NCBI RefSeq assembly: GCF_900660575.1
Contig: NZ_LR215008.1
Location: forward strand, 806,001-870,000
Direction: 5' to 3'
Source of the DNA: Mycoplasmopsis pulmonis
Lineage (GTDB): Bacteria > Bacillota_I > Bacilli_A > Mycoplasmatales > Metamycoplasmataceae
Length of the DNA stretch: 64,000 nucleotides
This document shows, one piece after another, positions 10,953 to 21,759 of this stretch. The position numbers were made by a program, and so were the translations under genes. Position 1 is the first letter of the stretch. Every line of letters starts with the position of its first letter. The notes under the pieces are model-generated. The model searched no databases. It was not told where the DNA came from and saw only the letters and a list, made by a program, of their open reading frames with translations.

Positions 10953-11333
10953 TTATTCAAAAATTTTTAAAGTTATTTTAAAACAAGCCAATTCATTGCC
11001 TGATGTATCTTTTAAAACATAAGCAAAAAAACTTTCACTATCATTGTGTTCTAATTTGTTTAAAAGTGATTTTAAGAAAAATTTGCCTTGACCTAGTGCT
11101 ATTGCATTTTCAACTTCTTCATTTAATTTTAATATCATTGTCATAGAATCGGTTATTATTAAAACTTCATTGGAATTACTATTTATTTCTATTCTAGAAA
11201 GATGCTCTTTTGAAGGTTCACTAAATTCATAAACAGTTGCACCTTCATATTCACTTATTTCAACCGGAGAGACAAAATTAATATTTTTTTCTTGACCTTC
11301 TTGAGTAAATTCTGAGTTAAATTCTATTTTCAT
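10953..11333 (-). CDS. Small conserved-type protein, possibly DUF1934/YwiB-like
   Basis: 126-residue protein without membrane segment or signal peptide. It alternates short polar and hydrophobic stretches as expected for a small beta-barrel (ATVYEF, EVLIIT, TMILKL, SFFAYVL, FKITLKI). The size and the closing pattern of a Y-x-L strand, a turn and a final alternating strand resemble the YwiB (DUF1934) family, but no diagnostic residue settles it. The ATG at 11331-11333 overlaps the last codons of gltX by 10 bp, so it is translated with gltX as the last gene of the operon. Function unknown. Confidence 0.6.
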   Translation of the reverse strand: MKIEFNSEFTQEGQEKNINFVSPVEISEYEGATVYEFSEPSKEHLSRIEINSNSNEVLIITDSMTMILKLNEEVENAIALGQGKFFLKSLLNKLEHNDSESFFAYVLKDTSGNELACFKITLKIFE

Positions 11334-12730
11334 TTTTTCATTCTCTTTTCAATAATTTCACTTCCAAATAAATAAATAGCTTTAGCAAGTTCTGGACCAT
11401 GTTCTTGGAAGGTAGTTGCCTTTCTAATTGGCAAGAATAAATTTTTACCTTTTATTGATAATTTTTCTTGAGTTTTATTAATCGCCTCTTGAATTTGATT
11501 AACACTAAAATTTGAATAATCAATATACGACGAAAATGATTTTACTACATTTTTTTCTGCATCATTTAAATCAAGATCTTTTTCTTGATTTAAATTTGCT
11601 TGTTTATAAATTTTTAAGTAATTTTTTAATTGATTTAATGAATAAATATTCTCTTTATATAAATCTAAAAATAAGTTAATTCAATCATTATCATAGTCAT
11701 TTAAATTTAAAATTTTTATTAACTCTTCATTAGGTGTGTTTTTCCAATATTGTTTAGAAAATCATTGCATTTTAGTTATGTCAAATTTAGAAGGAGATTT
11801 TGATAATCTAGTATATAAAAATGATTTAATAATTTCATCATGATCCATTAATTCTCGAGCTTTTTCATCAGTTCATCCAAGCAAAGTTAAGAAGTTAAAA
11901 ATAGCTTGTGAGTTATATCCTTCTTCTTTATATTCATGAATAAATTGTTTTAAAGATAAATCTCTTTTTGAAAGTTTTTTTCCTTCCATATTTGTAATAA
12001 TTGTAAGGTGACCAAACAAAGGTTTTGGAGCATTTAAATAATCATAGATCATCATTTGTTTAGGAGTGTTTGTAATGTGTTCTTCTCCTCGCAAGATGTG
12101 GCTTATTTCCATGTCGATGTCATCAATTACAACTGCAAAATTATAAGTTGGATAATCATCACTTTTTATGATTATTCAATCACCTATATCATTAGAATTT
12201 ACTGCTATGTTTCCCCTTACTAAATCATCTCATTGGTAAGTGGTATTTTTGGGGCAAATTACTCTAATAGAATAGGCTCCGCTAGCGTCTCTTTTTTGTT
12301 TTTCTTCTTCAGAGATTTTTAAAAAATCTCTTTGATATCTAAAAGAAGCTACTCCTAATTTTTCAGAGTGTTTTTTTTGCTCTTCAAGTTCTTCACTATT
12401 GTCATAGGCTTTATAAGCATAGCCTTTTTCAATTAGTTCATGAGCTATTTTTAAATACTTTTCTAGCTTTTGACTTTGTCTATAAGGACCATATTTTTCA
12501 TTTGGTTTTAATGGTGATTCATTAGCTTCTATATTTAATCATTTTAAATTTTCAATTTGAGAAGCCTCACCATCAGCGATGTTTCTTTTGACATCAGTGT
12601 CTTCTATACGAATGATAAAATCACCATTATAGTGCTTTGCTAATAAATAGTTAAATAAAGCTGTTCTAGCTCCTCCAATGTGCAAATATCCAGTAGGACT
12701 AGGAGCATATCTTGTTCTTAGTTTTTTCAT
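11324..12730 (-). CDS. gltX: Glutamyl-tRNA synthetase
   Basis: Class I aminoacyl-tRNA synthetase charging tRNA-Glu, 468 residues, the normal size. Starts [20 protein letters not shown] with the HIGH-type signature HIGG. The second ATP-binding signature is KLSKR, near 11965. [10 protein letters not shown] and RIEDTD follow the first signature as in the family. In organisms lacking GlnRS the enzyme also charges tRNA-Gln for GatCAB; that is family knowledge, not shown here. TGA codons read as Trp occur several times, including the second-last codon (...KKWK). It follows rpe after 32 bp. Confidence 0.97.
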
Positions 12731-12762
12731 ATTTTCAATTTTAACCTTTTATTAATTTTTAG

Positions 12763-13410
12763 CTAGTCTAAAAGGCTAGCAATTTTTTCTTTTGTTGGCT
12801 CAAAAACTAAATATGTCCCAGCTACTAAAACATCTGCTCCACTTTTAAAAGCTTGCTTTGCAGTGATGTTGTTAATTCCACCATCAACTTGAATGACTAA
12901 GTTTAAATTTTGTTTGTTTATTTTTTCTTTGATATAGGCAATTTTTTCAAGTGAAGAGTCAATGAATTTTTGACCACCTTTTCCAGGTTCAACTGACATT
13001 ATTAAAACTAAGTCGATATCTTTTAAAAATGGATCTAATTTTTCAATTTTTGTCTCAGGTTTAAGTGATATTCCTATCTTAACTTTTGATTTATATTTTT
13101 GAATTATTTTTCAAATTTCATTTTCATCTTTAAGAGCTTCAAAATGAAAAGTTAGATACTCAACTTTGTCTCAAAGTTTTTCAAAATAATAAAGTGGATT
13201 TTCAACCATTAAATGAGCATCTGCTATATGTTTTTTGGCATTTGTTTTTATATGAATAATCTCTTCAATTTCAATGGCATGATTGGGAACAAATTTGCCA
13301 TCCATAACATCATAGTGAATTCATTTAATACCATTTTCAAGAAGCTCATTTGCAATGTTTAATCTTTGATCTTTTTTTAAATTTAAAAGTGAAGGAGCTA
13401 TGTATTTCAT
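12763..13410 (-). CDS. rpe: Ribulose-phosphate 3-epimerase
   Basis: Interconverts ribulose-5-phosphate and xylulose-5-phosphate in the non-oxidative pentose phosphate pathway. 215 residues forming a TIM barrel: MKYIAPSLL at the first strand, then HYDVMDGKFVPN and ADAHLMV carrying the metal-binding Asp and His. MSVEPGKGGQKF is the phosphate loop, followed by VDGGIN and GADVLVAGTY. All conserved parts are present. The ATG shares one base with the stop of rsgA (TAATG), so it is coupled. The rsgA-rpe pairing, often with stp and prkC, is a common Firmicute arrangement. Confidence 0.96.
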
Positions 13411-14228
13411 TATTTAACCTCATCTAATAATTTTAAATAATTATTGTATCTAAAAAGTGGAATTTCTTGGGATTGAACTAATTGTTTAATGTTGCAATCT
13501 TCAAGTCTTTCATTTTGGTGTAAACAATGGCGATATTTACATCTTTGAGAGTATTTATCAAAGCTTTCAAAGCTCTTTGATAAATCTTTTTGTGACATTT
13601 GAATTTCAATTGATGAAAAGCCAGGAGTGTCAATGATTTGTCCGTTATTAAAATCAATCATCTTGACAACTCTTGTTGAGTGTTTTCCTCTTCCGAGAGC
13701 TTTTGAAATATTTTGAGTAAAAAAGTTATTTGAGCTAACTTTATTTAAAATGGTTGTTTTACCAACACCGCTTTGGCCAACTAAAACTGAGATTTTTTTT
13801 TCAAAAATATCATTGAGTTTTTTGTAAGAATTTTCATCATCTAAACTAGTCAAATATGACTGATAAGTTTTAAGATAATAACCTATATCTTCTTTTGTAT
13901 TTAAATCAGCTTTGGTAAAAATAATTACTACTTTAATTTTTTGAAATTCAATAATTGATAGAAATTTATCTAAAAGAAAAGATGAAAATTTAGGTTGATC
14001 AAGCGAGATAACAATTATTGCTTGATCAATGTTGGCAACTTTAGGACGAATTAAAATGTTTTTTCGAGGCTCAATTTTAGTTAAAGACTCATCAAAAACA
14101 ACTAAATCCCCTACTACGGGATTTAGTTTTAAATTGCGAAGATTTCCAATTGCCCTTACACGATAAAATTTATCTTCGCATTTAATATCATAAAAACCTG
14201 AAATGACTTGATAAACTCTTCCAATCAT
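13410..14228 (-). CDS. rsgA: Ribosome small-subunit-dependent GTPase RsgA
   Basis: Circularly permuted GTPase that assists 30S subunit maturation; 272 residues. The order is an N-terminal OB fold (residues 1-60), then G4-like TKAD, then G1 GQSGVGKTT (151-159), then G3 DTPGF. The permutation (G4 before G1) defines the family. The C-terminal zinc knuckle CKYRHCLHQNERLEDC holds the expected Cys/His ligands. It starts 3 bp after the prkC stop and overlaps rpe by one base, inside the stp-prkC-rsgA-rpe block. Confidence 0.96.
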   Translation of the reverse strand: MIGRVYQVISGFYDIKCEDKFYRVRAIGNLRNLKLNPVVGDLVVFDESLTKIEPRKNILIRPKVANIDQAIIVISLDQPKFSSFLLDKFLSIIEFQKIKVVIIFTKADLNTKEDIGYYLKTYQSYLTSLDDENSYKKLNDIFEKKISVLVGQSGVGKTTILNKVSSNNFFTQNISKALGRGKHSTRVVKMIDFNNGQIIDTPGFSSIEIQMSQKDLSKSFESFDKYSQRCKYRHCLHQNERLEDCNIKQLVQSQEIPLFRYNNYLKLLDEVK

Positions 14229-14231
14229 ATT

Positions 14232-15194
14232 TTATTTTGTAACAACAAGTATTAATATCACTACAACAGCTATAAAAACAGCTACTGCAAGAGCAAAGAC
14301 AGGTCAAAATCATTTGCTTTGTAAAAACATTGAAATGCTTTTTCTACTTGGTTTATTTGGATCTAATTTTAAATCAAAATTATGATCTGGATTTAAATAA
14401 GTTTGAAGAGCTCTTCTCATTTCATACATTGAGGCATATCTTTGAGCTGGATTTTTAGCTGTAGCTTTTGCAACAATGTTAATTAGTGCAATAGGAATTT
14501 CTGGATTATATCTTCTTAAATCAGGAAGACTTTCAGTTTTTTGCATAGAAAGAGTTTGGGCCATATTTGAACCATTAAAAGGAACACTTCCAGCTAACAT
14601 TTCAAAAAGCAAAATTCCAAGAGAATAAATATCACTTTTTTCGCTTGCTGGCTCTTTTGTTAGAATTTCAGGGGCCATATAATGAACTGAACCAATTAAT
14701 TTTCCATCGCTTGTATATCTTTGGCTATCAGGGGTTATGGCAATACCAAAGTCAATAATTTTGACTTTGTTGTTTTTAGTAACAATGATATTAGAAGATT
14801 TAATATCCCTATGAGTAATTGCATTAGCATGAAGTTCACCAAAACCAGTGCATAACTGAATTGCTAATTTAGCAGCTAAGTTATAACTTAGCCTTCCACC
14901 ATGTTTTTTGATAAAGTCTTTTAAAATAGGACCATCAATATATTCCATTACAATGTAGGGTTCAGGATTAAATTTTCCATCTAAAAATTTAGCAACATAT
15001 TCTGAGTTAATTTTTTTATAAAGATTAATTTCATGTTCAAATCTAAGTTTTCTAGCTGGTTCTTTGTCATTTAAAATTAATTTTTTAATAGCAACTTGGT
15101 TTCCTTGTGGATCTTGAGCAAGATAAACTCTAGCCATTCCACCTTCACCAATTTTGGTGATAATTTTGTAGTTATCCAATAGTTCTGTAGTCAT
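14232..15194 (-). CDS. prkC: Membrane-anchored Ser/Thr protein kinase (PrkC-type)
   Basis: Hanks-type kinase, 320 residues. Glycine loop IGEGGMARVY (residues 15-24), VAIKKL lysine, catalytic loop THRDIKSSN, DFGIA, and the APE-like MAPEIL. The kinase domain is followed by one hydrophobic segment (about residues 295-318: FWPVFALAVAVFIAVVVILI), and the protein ends just outside it. The extracellular PASTA repeats of Firmicute PrkC are absent, so muropeptide sensing is unlikely, as expected without a cell wall. A UGA-coded Trp precedes the membrane helix. AGAGGAG is the ribosome-binding site. The partner phosphatase stp lies directly upstream. Confidence 0.94.
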
Positions 15195-15215
15195 ACAAAG
15201 CTCCTCTAATATTTT

Positions 15216-15953
15216 CTAGTTTTTAAGATCCATAATGATAACAGTTAGGTTATCGGTTGATCTTCCAATTAAGGCTTCTTTAATTAGCTCTTTTGTTTTT
15301 CATTCAAGAGAGACATTTTCTTTTCTAACTATTCTTTCAATAGTGTTTCTAGGTAAAAAATCATGAATTCCATCTGAAGTTAAAATTAAATATTCAACTT
15401 TGCTATCTTCATTGATTTCAAAGACTTCTAGGCTTGTCTTTTTCTTTGGTCCCAAAGCACTAGTTAGTGCAGAAGCTCCTGGCATAGAAGCGGCTTGAGT
15501 TGGATCAAGATTTGAATTTCTAATATAGTGATTCATCAAGTTGTGGTCAATGGTTACTTGGTGTAAAAGGCCATTATAAACATAAGTTCTTGAATCACCA
15601 ACATTAAAGATATAAATTTGCTTGTCTTGTTTAAAAACTAAAGCCGCTGTAACTGTTGTTCCCATGTCATTTTTAGCAACATCATCACCTGCTTCAAATT
15701 TCATTTTTTCTCTAGCTCTTTTTAGTCCAAATTCAAACCATTCATAAAGAGTTTTTCGATTACTTGGTATGCCTTCTGAAAAAAGTTTTTCAAATTCTTT
15801 AACTGTAATTGAAGAGGCAAGAGATCCACCAAAGTGACCTCCCATACCATCACAAAGAATTAAAAAAGCTGTTTTTTCATTTTGAAAAAAAGCTGCTCTA
15901 TCTTGATTTTCTTCTCTTACAGTTCCAGTATCTGTTAACTTAAATATATCCAT
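15216..15953 (-). CDS. stp: PP2C-family Ser/Thr phosphatase
   Basis: Metal-dependent phosphatase that reverses PrkC phosphorylation; 245 residues. The PPM motifs are in order: ENQDRAAF (metal Asp region), LCDGMGGHFGG, MGTTVTAAL, NVGDSRTYVY, ILTSDGIHDFL and the final STDNLTVIIM. All metal-binding aspartates are present. It starts 11 bp after gmk and lies directly upstream of prkC, the usual cognate pairing. Confidence 0.96.
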
Positions 15954-15964
15954 ATTAACCCTTT

Positions 15965-16555
15965 TTAACCCATCGTTTTTTTAAGTATTATTTTTTCAAT
16001 TTCTTCTGCAGCTTGTTCAGGCGTGTGATTTGTAATTTTGAATTCAAAAAGATCTCTATCTTTTAACTCTTCTTTTGCCTTTGCCATTCTGATGGCTATT
16101 TTTTCTTTTGTATCAGTGCCTCGCTTAATAATTCTGTTTTCCAGCTCTTCAAATGAAGGAGGATCTACAAAAATAGTTATTCAATTAAAATCTTTTTTAT
16201 CTTTATACTTTTGTAATATTTTTTTTGCTCCGTAAGTTTCAACTTCTAAAACTGGAATTCTACCTTGCGAAAAAATTAGTAAAATTTCAGAAAGCAATGT
16301 TCCGTAGTAATTATCGAAGTGTTCGTTCCATTCCATAAACTCGTCGTTTTCAATTTTTGATTCAAATTCTTCTTTGCTAATAAAAAAATAGTGAATTCCA
16401 TTGATTTCACCTTCTCTTTTTTTTCTAGTAGTAGCAGAGCGAGAAAGTGATAATTTCAATGTTTTACTTTCAAAAAGGATTTTTTCAATTGTACCCTTAC
16501 CAACGCCACTTGGTCCTACTAACAAAACGATATTTCGTTTGTGTATATTAATCAT
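15965..16555 (-). CDS. gmk: Guanylate kinase
   Basis: Phosphorylates GMP to GDP; 196 residues. P-loop GPSGVGKGT at residues 14-22, GMP-binding SRSATTRKKREGEINGIHY, and the lid with FVDPPS and RIIKRGTD. A TGA Trp near 16180 joins the two parts. A 5' extension (MINIHKRN) before the first strand is normal. It lies between rsmD and stp in the same operon. Confidence 0.96.
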
Positions 16556-16603
16556 AAATATTGTTATTATATATTATATAAACTTAACTTAGTTATAAAT
16601 TGT

Positions 16604-17152
16604 TTAGTTATTATGATAAACAAAGTGACAAACTTTTTGATTGTATTTTTTAGACTTAACAATCACAAAGTTTTTAGGGATTTTTATATTAGCTTCTACA
16701 AGGGTTTCAATGATGATTTTTCCATTTTTTTCAAGCATCTTATGCTTTGCAATTTTTTCTAAACATTCATTTAATAAAGCAACATCTTTAAAAGGTGGAT
16801 CTAAATAAATAAAATCAACTTCAATACCTTTTTTTCTCTCTAAAAAATCAAGAGCATCCATGTTGTATAAATCCATGTTTTCAATTCCAAGTAATTGAAC
16901 ATTTTGTTTTAAAATTTTAAAAGCTTCATGATCTTTTTCAACAGCAATTGATTTAAGCGCTCCTCTAGAAACAGCTTCAATAGGATTGGCTCCTGAACCT
17001 GCAAAAAGATCAAGAAAAATTTTGTTTTCAATTTCAAAGTGAATTGAAGAAAAATTAGCTTCTCTCATTCTATCAATTGTTGGACGAGTAGTTTTTGATG
17101 AGGGAATTTTAATTAGTCTATGACGATATTTGCCAGCTATAATTCTTAACAT
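16604..17152 (-). CDS. rsmD: 16S rRNA (guanine-N2)-methyltransferase RsmD
   Basis: AdoMet-dependent methyltransferase that makes m2G966 in 16S rRNA; 182 residues. Starts MLRIIAGKYRHR, has the family's RPTIDRMREANFSSI, the AdoMet loop DLFAGSGANPIEA (48-60) and catalytic DPPF at 118-121. First gene of the leftward operon. It diverges from def across 58 bp. Confidence 0.95.
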   Translation of the reverse strand: MLRIIAGKYRHRLIKIPSSKTTRPTIDRMREANFSSIHFEIENKIFLDLFAGSGANPIEAVSRGALKSIAVEKDHEAFKILKQNVQLLGIENMDLYNMDALDFLERKKGIEVDFIYLDPPFKDVALLNECLEKIAKHKMLEKNGKIIIETLVEANIKIPKNFVIVKSKKYNQKVCHFVYHNN

Positions 17153-17210
17153 TTTAAAATGTTAGCATTAATAAAATAAAAAAAGAAAAATAAAAAATCT
17201 TTGTAATAAA

Positions 17211-17807
17211 ATGTTAACTATGTTTAAAGTAGAAATTGTGCAACTGCCCAAAAAAGTTTTGAGACAAAAGTCTAAAAATGTTAATATTCCACTAAATAAA
17301 ACTAATATTGAATTAGCAGAAAAAATGATTTATCACATCGATGATTCTCAAGGTCCAAATACTAAATTTCGTCCTGGAGTAGGAGTAGCTGCTGTTCAAT
17401 ATGGAATTTTAAAAAATGTTTTTTATGTTTGTGTTCCTAATGATTCAAGACTTACTCAAAGAGATTCATCTCAAGAAGTAAAACCAGAGGATAAATATCT
17501 TTTTAGAGATGTAATTTTTAACCCTGAAGTGATTTGAAAAAGCGATGAAATGGTGGCCATTTCTCAAGGTGAAGGATGTCTAAGTGTTGATGAGTCTTGA
17601 CCTAACCAAGAAGGCCTTGTAAGAAGACACATGGAAATAAAAGTTAAGGGTTATTCTTACTTTCAAAAAAAAGAAATGATCTGGCATGTAAAAGGATATG
17701 TAGCAATTGTTTTTCAACATGAATTGGATCATTTAAATGGAATGCTTTTTATCGATAGAATTGACCCAAAAAGACTTTGAGATAAAAGTGGAATCAAAGT
17801 TTTATAA
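17211..17807 (+). CDS. def: Peptide deformylase
   Basis: Removes the N-formyl group from nascent proteins; metal enzyme of 198 residues. Motif 2 EGCLSVDES carries the metal Cys and motif 3 QHELDHLNG the HExxH-type His pair. Motif 1 reads GVGVAAVQYG where the family usually has GxGLAAPQ, so Val replaces the Pro; the Gln is kept. A large insertion between motifs 1 and 2 is typical of type 2 enzymes. Two starts are possible (17211 or 17220). No Shine-Dalgarno is evident. In-frame TGA codons at 17535, 17598 and 17778 are read as Trp. Confidence 0.95.
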
Positions 17808-17857
17808 GTTTTAATAAATCACTAAGTTTTGTTAATTTAAACAAATCTTTTTTTTAT

Positions 17858-17897
17858 AAAAAAAAGTGCTCAAATAATTTTGTGCACTTATTTTTTT
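17858..17897. terminator. Bidirectional terminator between def and the ABC-F gene
   Basis: AAAAAAAGTGC pairs with GCACTTATTTTTT around a 13-nt loop, with A and T tracts on the two sides, so it can end both converging transcripts (def from the left, the ABC-F gene from the right). Confidence 0.7.
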
Positions 17898-17909
17898 AAT
17901 TGTTGATAA

Positions 17910-19523
<1,614 letters not shown>

Positions 19524-19588
19524 TTTTTCCTACTTTCATATTCAAATATTTTGAGCAAATTTTATTACAAAAAATAAAAAACGTTTTC

Positions 19589-19594
19589 ATTATA
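19589..19594 (-). promoter_or_regulatory. -10 element for the ABC-F gene
   Basis: TATAAT on the minus strand, 65 nt upstream of the ATG at 19523. No convincing -35 is seen, which is common in mycoplasmas. Confidence 0.5.
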
Positions 19595-19626
19595 AATATA
19601 TAAATGAAATCTTTTGTTTTTTTTAT

Positions 19627-20670
19627 TTATTTTTCACCAGATATTATTTCCAAAGGCATGATTGCAAGTCTAACTACATGTGCAAAATAATGAGCACTTT
19701 TTAAAAGTTGATCTATATATGGACCTGTGCTTCTATTTTGAAAATGTTTGTGGTTATTTAAATTTAGAAAATCCAAATTTTGTGATGAATATGAAATATT
19801 TATTTGATCATTGAATTTCCAAATTGTATATGTTTTTGGATTAACTTGAAGTGATAAGTTATAAAGCTCTTTAAGCTCAGAAAGGTGCATGATTCTTGGA
19901 AATAATAAAAACAGATTTGAATATATTGGTAAAACTTTAAGAAGTGATGTATGGATGTTTGTGTTTTGCAAATGAGTGATTTTATTTTTAGGTTTATAAA
20001 AGCTATAGTTAGATTTATATTTAGTTGAACTAGAAGGTAAATTTAAGATTTGTATTTGAGCAATTACTTCAATGTGAAAATGATTTACTACTTTTGAGTC
20101 TACTTCCATTTTTCAACTAAAAATAACATTTTGAATTTTTATTAAATAATTTTTTTTATATATCAAAGTTATTGTTGGTGATTTTGTTCTAAGAATTGCA
20201 CTTTCAGGAATTTTTTTGTTAAAAAGTGATTTAAAATCTAAATCATCATGTTTGTTCATTTTTAAATATCTAAAGCCATCTAGATTATTAAAAATTGATT
20301 TACAAAAAGCATCATTTATAAGTGTGTAATTTTTAAATCTTGAAGCTTTTTTAAAGTTAATAAATAAAATTATATTTGCAATTAAAAAGATAAAACTAAA
20401 AGCAACTACAAGACTTAATCAAATTGGATTTTTTAAGAAATACTCAAAACTTCAATTTCTTTTATGCAAAATTCCATGTGTTAACAAAAAAGCTATGATT
20501 GACAAAAAAGATAAAATGTAACCCATTCAAAATCAAGCTTTTTTTAGAATGTTTTTGTTTACTTTTTTATCAAACTTTTTATCTTCATTTAAGATGTTTG
20601 CAAACTCTTTTGTAACAAGCTCTTTTGCTATTAATTCATAGTCAGTTTTTGTGTTAAATCTCTTGTCCAT
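19627..20670 (-). CDS. Two-helix membrane protein of unknown function
   Basis: 347 residues. The N-terminus is charged and cytoplasmic-like (MDKRFNTKTDYELIAKEL), followed by two hydrophobic segments around residues 52-66 (FWMGYILSFLSIIAF) and 83-105 (PIWLSLVVAFSFIFLIANII). A long C-terminal domain without recognisable motifs follows. TGA codons are read as Trp in the helices. No family recognised. A TATAAT 11 nt before the ATG and no Shine-Dalgarno suggest a leaderless or near-leaderless message. Confidence 0.7.
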
Positions 20671-20681
20671 AATAGTATAGA

Positions 20682-20687
20682 ATTATA
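20682..20687 (-). promoter_or_regulatory. -10 element of the 20670 membrane-protein gene
   Basis: TATAAT on the minus strand ends 11 nt before the ATG, which leaves room for only about 4-5 transcribed nucleotides ahead of the start codon. Confidence 0.5.
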
Positions 20688-20729
20688 CTAAAAAACTTAG
20701 CTTTTAAATGCCTATAAATCTAAGTATAT

Positions 20730-21704
20730 TTAATCAAAAAGTTTATTACACTCTTCAATAACTTTTAGTATGTTTTGCCTTTGATTTTCAATGGTTCCTT
20801 TTAATATAGCTCCACTAGCTTGAACATGACCTCCGCCATTAAAAATTTTAGCAACTTTTGAAACATCAACTCCAGAAGAGCGAAATTCAATTCTAATTTT
20901 TTCATCCTCTTCTTCTGTAAAAGAAATTCATACTGGATAACCAATGATGTTAGCCAAAATATTAGGACGAGCAACTTCCAAAGGGCTTTTGTTTAACTCT
21001 TTTATTTCTTGTAAATTTAAAGTGTAATAAATAACATTTTTATCTGTTTGAGCATTTTTAATTATGTAAGAATTAAACTTTAAATCATCTAGTTTTTTCT
21101 TATCTAAATTTGAGCTTACAAAGTTATGATCAAGTCCATTTTGAAATAAATAAGAAACACACTTATGAGTTCTTGCAGATGTATTAGAAAATTTAAATCT
21201 TCCACTGTCTGTCAAGATTCCTAGATAAATATATGAAGAAGTATTTTGATCTAATTTCAACTTTTCTTCCATTGCTAAAAAAGCAATTTGTTCAGCACTA
21301 GCTATATAAGATGAATCAACTCATCTTATAGTATTTTGTCCTAGATCATCATCATTTGGATGATGATCAATTCTTAGTATTTTTTTAAAAGGAATTTGCT
21401 CAAGAAGATGAGCAAATTCTATTCTTTCTTTAAAGTTTGCATCTACAATTATTGCTAAAGCATTTTGAAAATCCACATTGCTAATATCATCATGTTGAAG
21501 ATTCAAAAAATCAAAACTATTTTTTGAATCACCTACAACATAAACTTTTTTATTTTCTAAATTAAGTTTTATTAAATTAGCAAGACCAAATTGTGATCCA
21601 AGACAATCTCCATCTGGTCTAATATGGTGAAAAATAACAATTTCATCATATTCTTTTATGGTATTTCATGCTTCTACATGATTTCCAATTTTCATGATTT
21701 TCAT
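20730..21704 (-). CDS. nrnA: DHH/DHHA1 phosphoesterase (NrnA-like oligoribonuclease / pAp phosphatase)
   Basis: Manganese-dependent phosphoesterase that degrades nanoRNA and, in many Firmicutes and mycoplasmas, pAp; 324 residues. Motif HIRPDGDCLGSQ carries the first metal ligands, VDANF the second, RIDHHPNDDD is the DHH motif, and TDSGRF follows. The DHHA1 domain ends with the substrate-binding GGGHVQASGA. Length and order match NrnA. Start 21704 (MKIMKIGNH) is chosen over the second Met at 21695. The molecule is cytoplasmic. No clear ribosome-binding site. Confidence 0.92.
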
Positions 21705-21759
21705 TTTACACTAACAAAGCTTTTTTTGTTTTAGAAATAATCTAATTTAAATTTTAAAA